Source: Ogataea parapolymorpha DL-1
Taxonomy: Eukaryota > Ascomycota > Pichiomycetes > Pichiales > Pichiaceae
Direction of reading: 5' to 3'
Length of the DNA stretch: 64,000 bases
Assembly (NCBI RefSeq): GCF_000187245.1
Contig: NC_027863.1
Location: 990,735 to 1,054,734 of the forward strand
In this document: positions 63,012 through 64,000 of the stretch, one piece after another
How the letters are laid out: each line of letters begins with the position of its first letter
Position numbering within the stretch: position 1 is the first letter of the stretch
Made by a program: the position numbers and the translations under genes
Notes under the pieces: model-generated
Database searches by the model: none
Told to the model about the DNA's origin: nothing
The model's input: the letters and a program-made list of their open reading frames with translations, nothing else

Positions 63012-63679
63012 GCTGGTTACAGAATAGACACACTTTTGGAATTGCACCTAATTTAGTTAATTATCTTATCTGCAGCCCCTTAAAGGAGAGCCACAAGATA
63101 ACATCCTTGCACCACGCTCAAAAGGGATACACGTTTTTTCCTTCGGAGTATAAGATATTTTTGCAGTTGCGATTGGCTGCGTGAAAGGACGATATGGCCG
63201 AACAGCGTGAGTCATGGCCGAGCGCTCATCGAGGTGATGAAGGTCATCGATGCGAAACCTGAGGCCATGTCCTTCAGGCATGGCACCATTTCGAAATTAC
63301 GTAATATCTGATACGAGTCTAGCCTGCGGTAGCGGGTACGGATAATCCGCATGTGCCAATTGCGAGCGACAGGCGAGGAAAAAAATATCCCTTGACGAGA
63401 AAAAACTTGTATATACGTGCGTTTAGCCAAATTGATTGCTCCTAGCCAAGCACTATATCTATTAAGCGGAGATAGTATATTACAGTTACGGCCGATTTGC
63501 TGGAGTAAATAAAAATTTTCAGCATTTTTTTCAGACATATTTGAGCAGTGCTTTGGCTTCCAAAAAATAAAGCAAAGCAATTTATCGGTGCAGACCCCGT
63601 TGCACAGACAGCTTGATAGGAGAAACGTTTTATCCTTTTTCCACAAGTAATTTGCCAGATTTGATATAACCGAACCTTA
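63012..63679. promoter_or_regulatory. Divergent MOH1 / MRS3-MRS4 intergenic region
   Basis: A 668-base gap, the longest in the window. A CCCCT stress-type element lies at 63076-63080, about 65 bases before MOH1. A minus-strand open frame at 63212-63646 starts at a non-ATG codon and has no recognisable content, so I do not call it a gene. Nothing else is seen. Confidence 0.4.
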
Positions 63680-64000
63680 ATGACGACTAGGCCGATTTTA
63701 AAAGACCAGAAACTGGATGATAAAGGTATTTCCGTTCCACTCAGCGTGAGGCCGTCTCACGATGGAGTCGAGATTGACTACGAAGCCCTCCCCGAGAACT
63801 CTCCCGTCGTCGCGCAACTTGTCGCTGGAGCCTTTGCCGGTATCATGGAACACACAGTCATGTATCCTATCGATGCCATCAAAACCCGAATGCAAACATT
63901 GAAAGTTCCGCTTAACGAAGGCGTCATCCAATCATTCTCCAAAATTTCCTCTACAGAGGGAGCGATTGCATTATGGCGAGGGGTGTCGTCCGTTGTTCTG
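63680..64000 (+). CDS. MRS4: Mrs3/Mrs4-type mitochondrial iron carrier, 5' part
   Basis: The window ends 107 codons into this gene. The ATG at 63680 opens a 40-residue polar leader, then QLVAGAFAGIMEHTVMYPIDAIKTRMQ in short pieces: the first carrier repeat with motif PIDAIKTRMQ and the next EGAIALWRGVSS. The HTVMYPIDAIKTR sequence is typical of mitoferrins Mrs3/Mrs4. Role: iron import across the inner membrane. The 3' end lies beyond the window. Which of the two paralogues it is cannot be told. Confidence 0.88.
   Translation, partial: MTTRPILKDQKLDDKGISVPLSVRPSHDGVEIDYEALPENSPVVAQLVAGAFAGIMEHTVMYPIDAIKTRMQTLKVPLNEGVIQSFSKISSTEGAIALWRGVSSVVL

Noticed and set aside
63212..63646. Minus-strand frame of 144 codons between MOH1 and the carrier gene
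   Set aside because: It starts at a TTG, has irregular composition (many Cys, Trp, Met) and no family features. It is more likely promoter DNA.

Overview
This window is nuclear DNA from a budding yeast. The evidence is dense single-exon genes, a few very short introns with GTRNGT donors and CTAAC branch points close to the acceptor, an unspliced tRNA, and recognisable yeast orthologues throughout. A 457-residue Pex3 with strong peroxin features, moderate GC content and very short introns suggest a methylotrophic yeast of the Ogataea (Hansenula) group; the genus is an inference. About 52 protein genes (one cut by the right edge) and one tRNA-Arg are supported. No transposon, CRISPR array, rRNA or virus-like element was seen.

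Layout. 0-6 kb: METTL25-like methyltransferase, ERV14, AME1-like kinetochore protein, NAM8-like RNA-binding protein, MET8, an unrecognised gene and tRNA-Arg(ACG). 6-15 kb: SEY1, an F-box protein, GET4, DDP1, RPS28, COQ11 and a manganese-type cation diffusion facilitator. 15-19 kb: a Ser/Thr-rich secreted wall protein, three tandem DUF202 membrane-protein genes almost touching each other, RPS30 and COQ2. 19-33 kb: LOS1, PPS1, MRPL27, DPB3, RFC2, a putative eIF4E-binding protein, ADD66, LIA1, RPA12, CCT5 and DAD1. 33-45 kb: YME2, CAK1, GYP8, GPI8, IRC3, VPS34 and a twin-histidine ammonium transporter with GATAAG sites upstream. 46-50 kb: a divergent SET/MYND-like gene, THI4 and a GST. 50-64 kb: LRP1, PEX3, NCP1, RPF1, GTR1, an asparagine-synthetase-like gene, an ankyrin protein, ARG5,6, AIM23, MOH1 and the start of an MRS3/MRS4 carrier.

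Most genes are core housekeeping functions with no operon logic. Many convergent pairs are separated by only 1-27 bases, so their 3' UTRs must overlap.

The standout is THI4. Its 186-base intron carries a thiamine pyrophosphate (TPP) riboswitch aptamer, and the intron appears to split the start codon itself (AT in exon 1, G in exon 2). The unspliced RNA reads AUG directly followed by UAG, so splicing would decide whether a usable start codon exists. Seven introns were reconstructed by reading across frame breaks; four of them are only 32-41 bases. Several starts were moved to the first ATG because the longest open frame began at a non-ATG codon.
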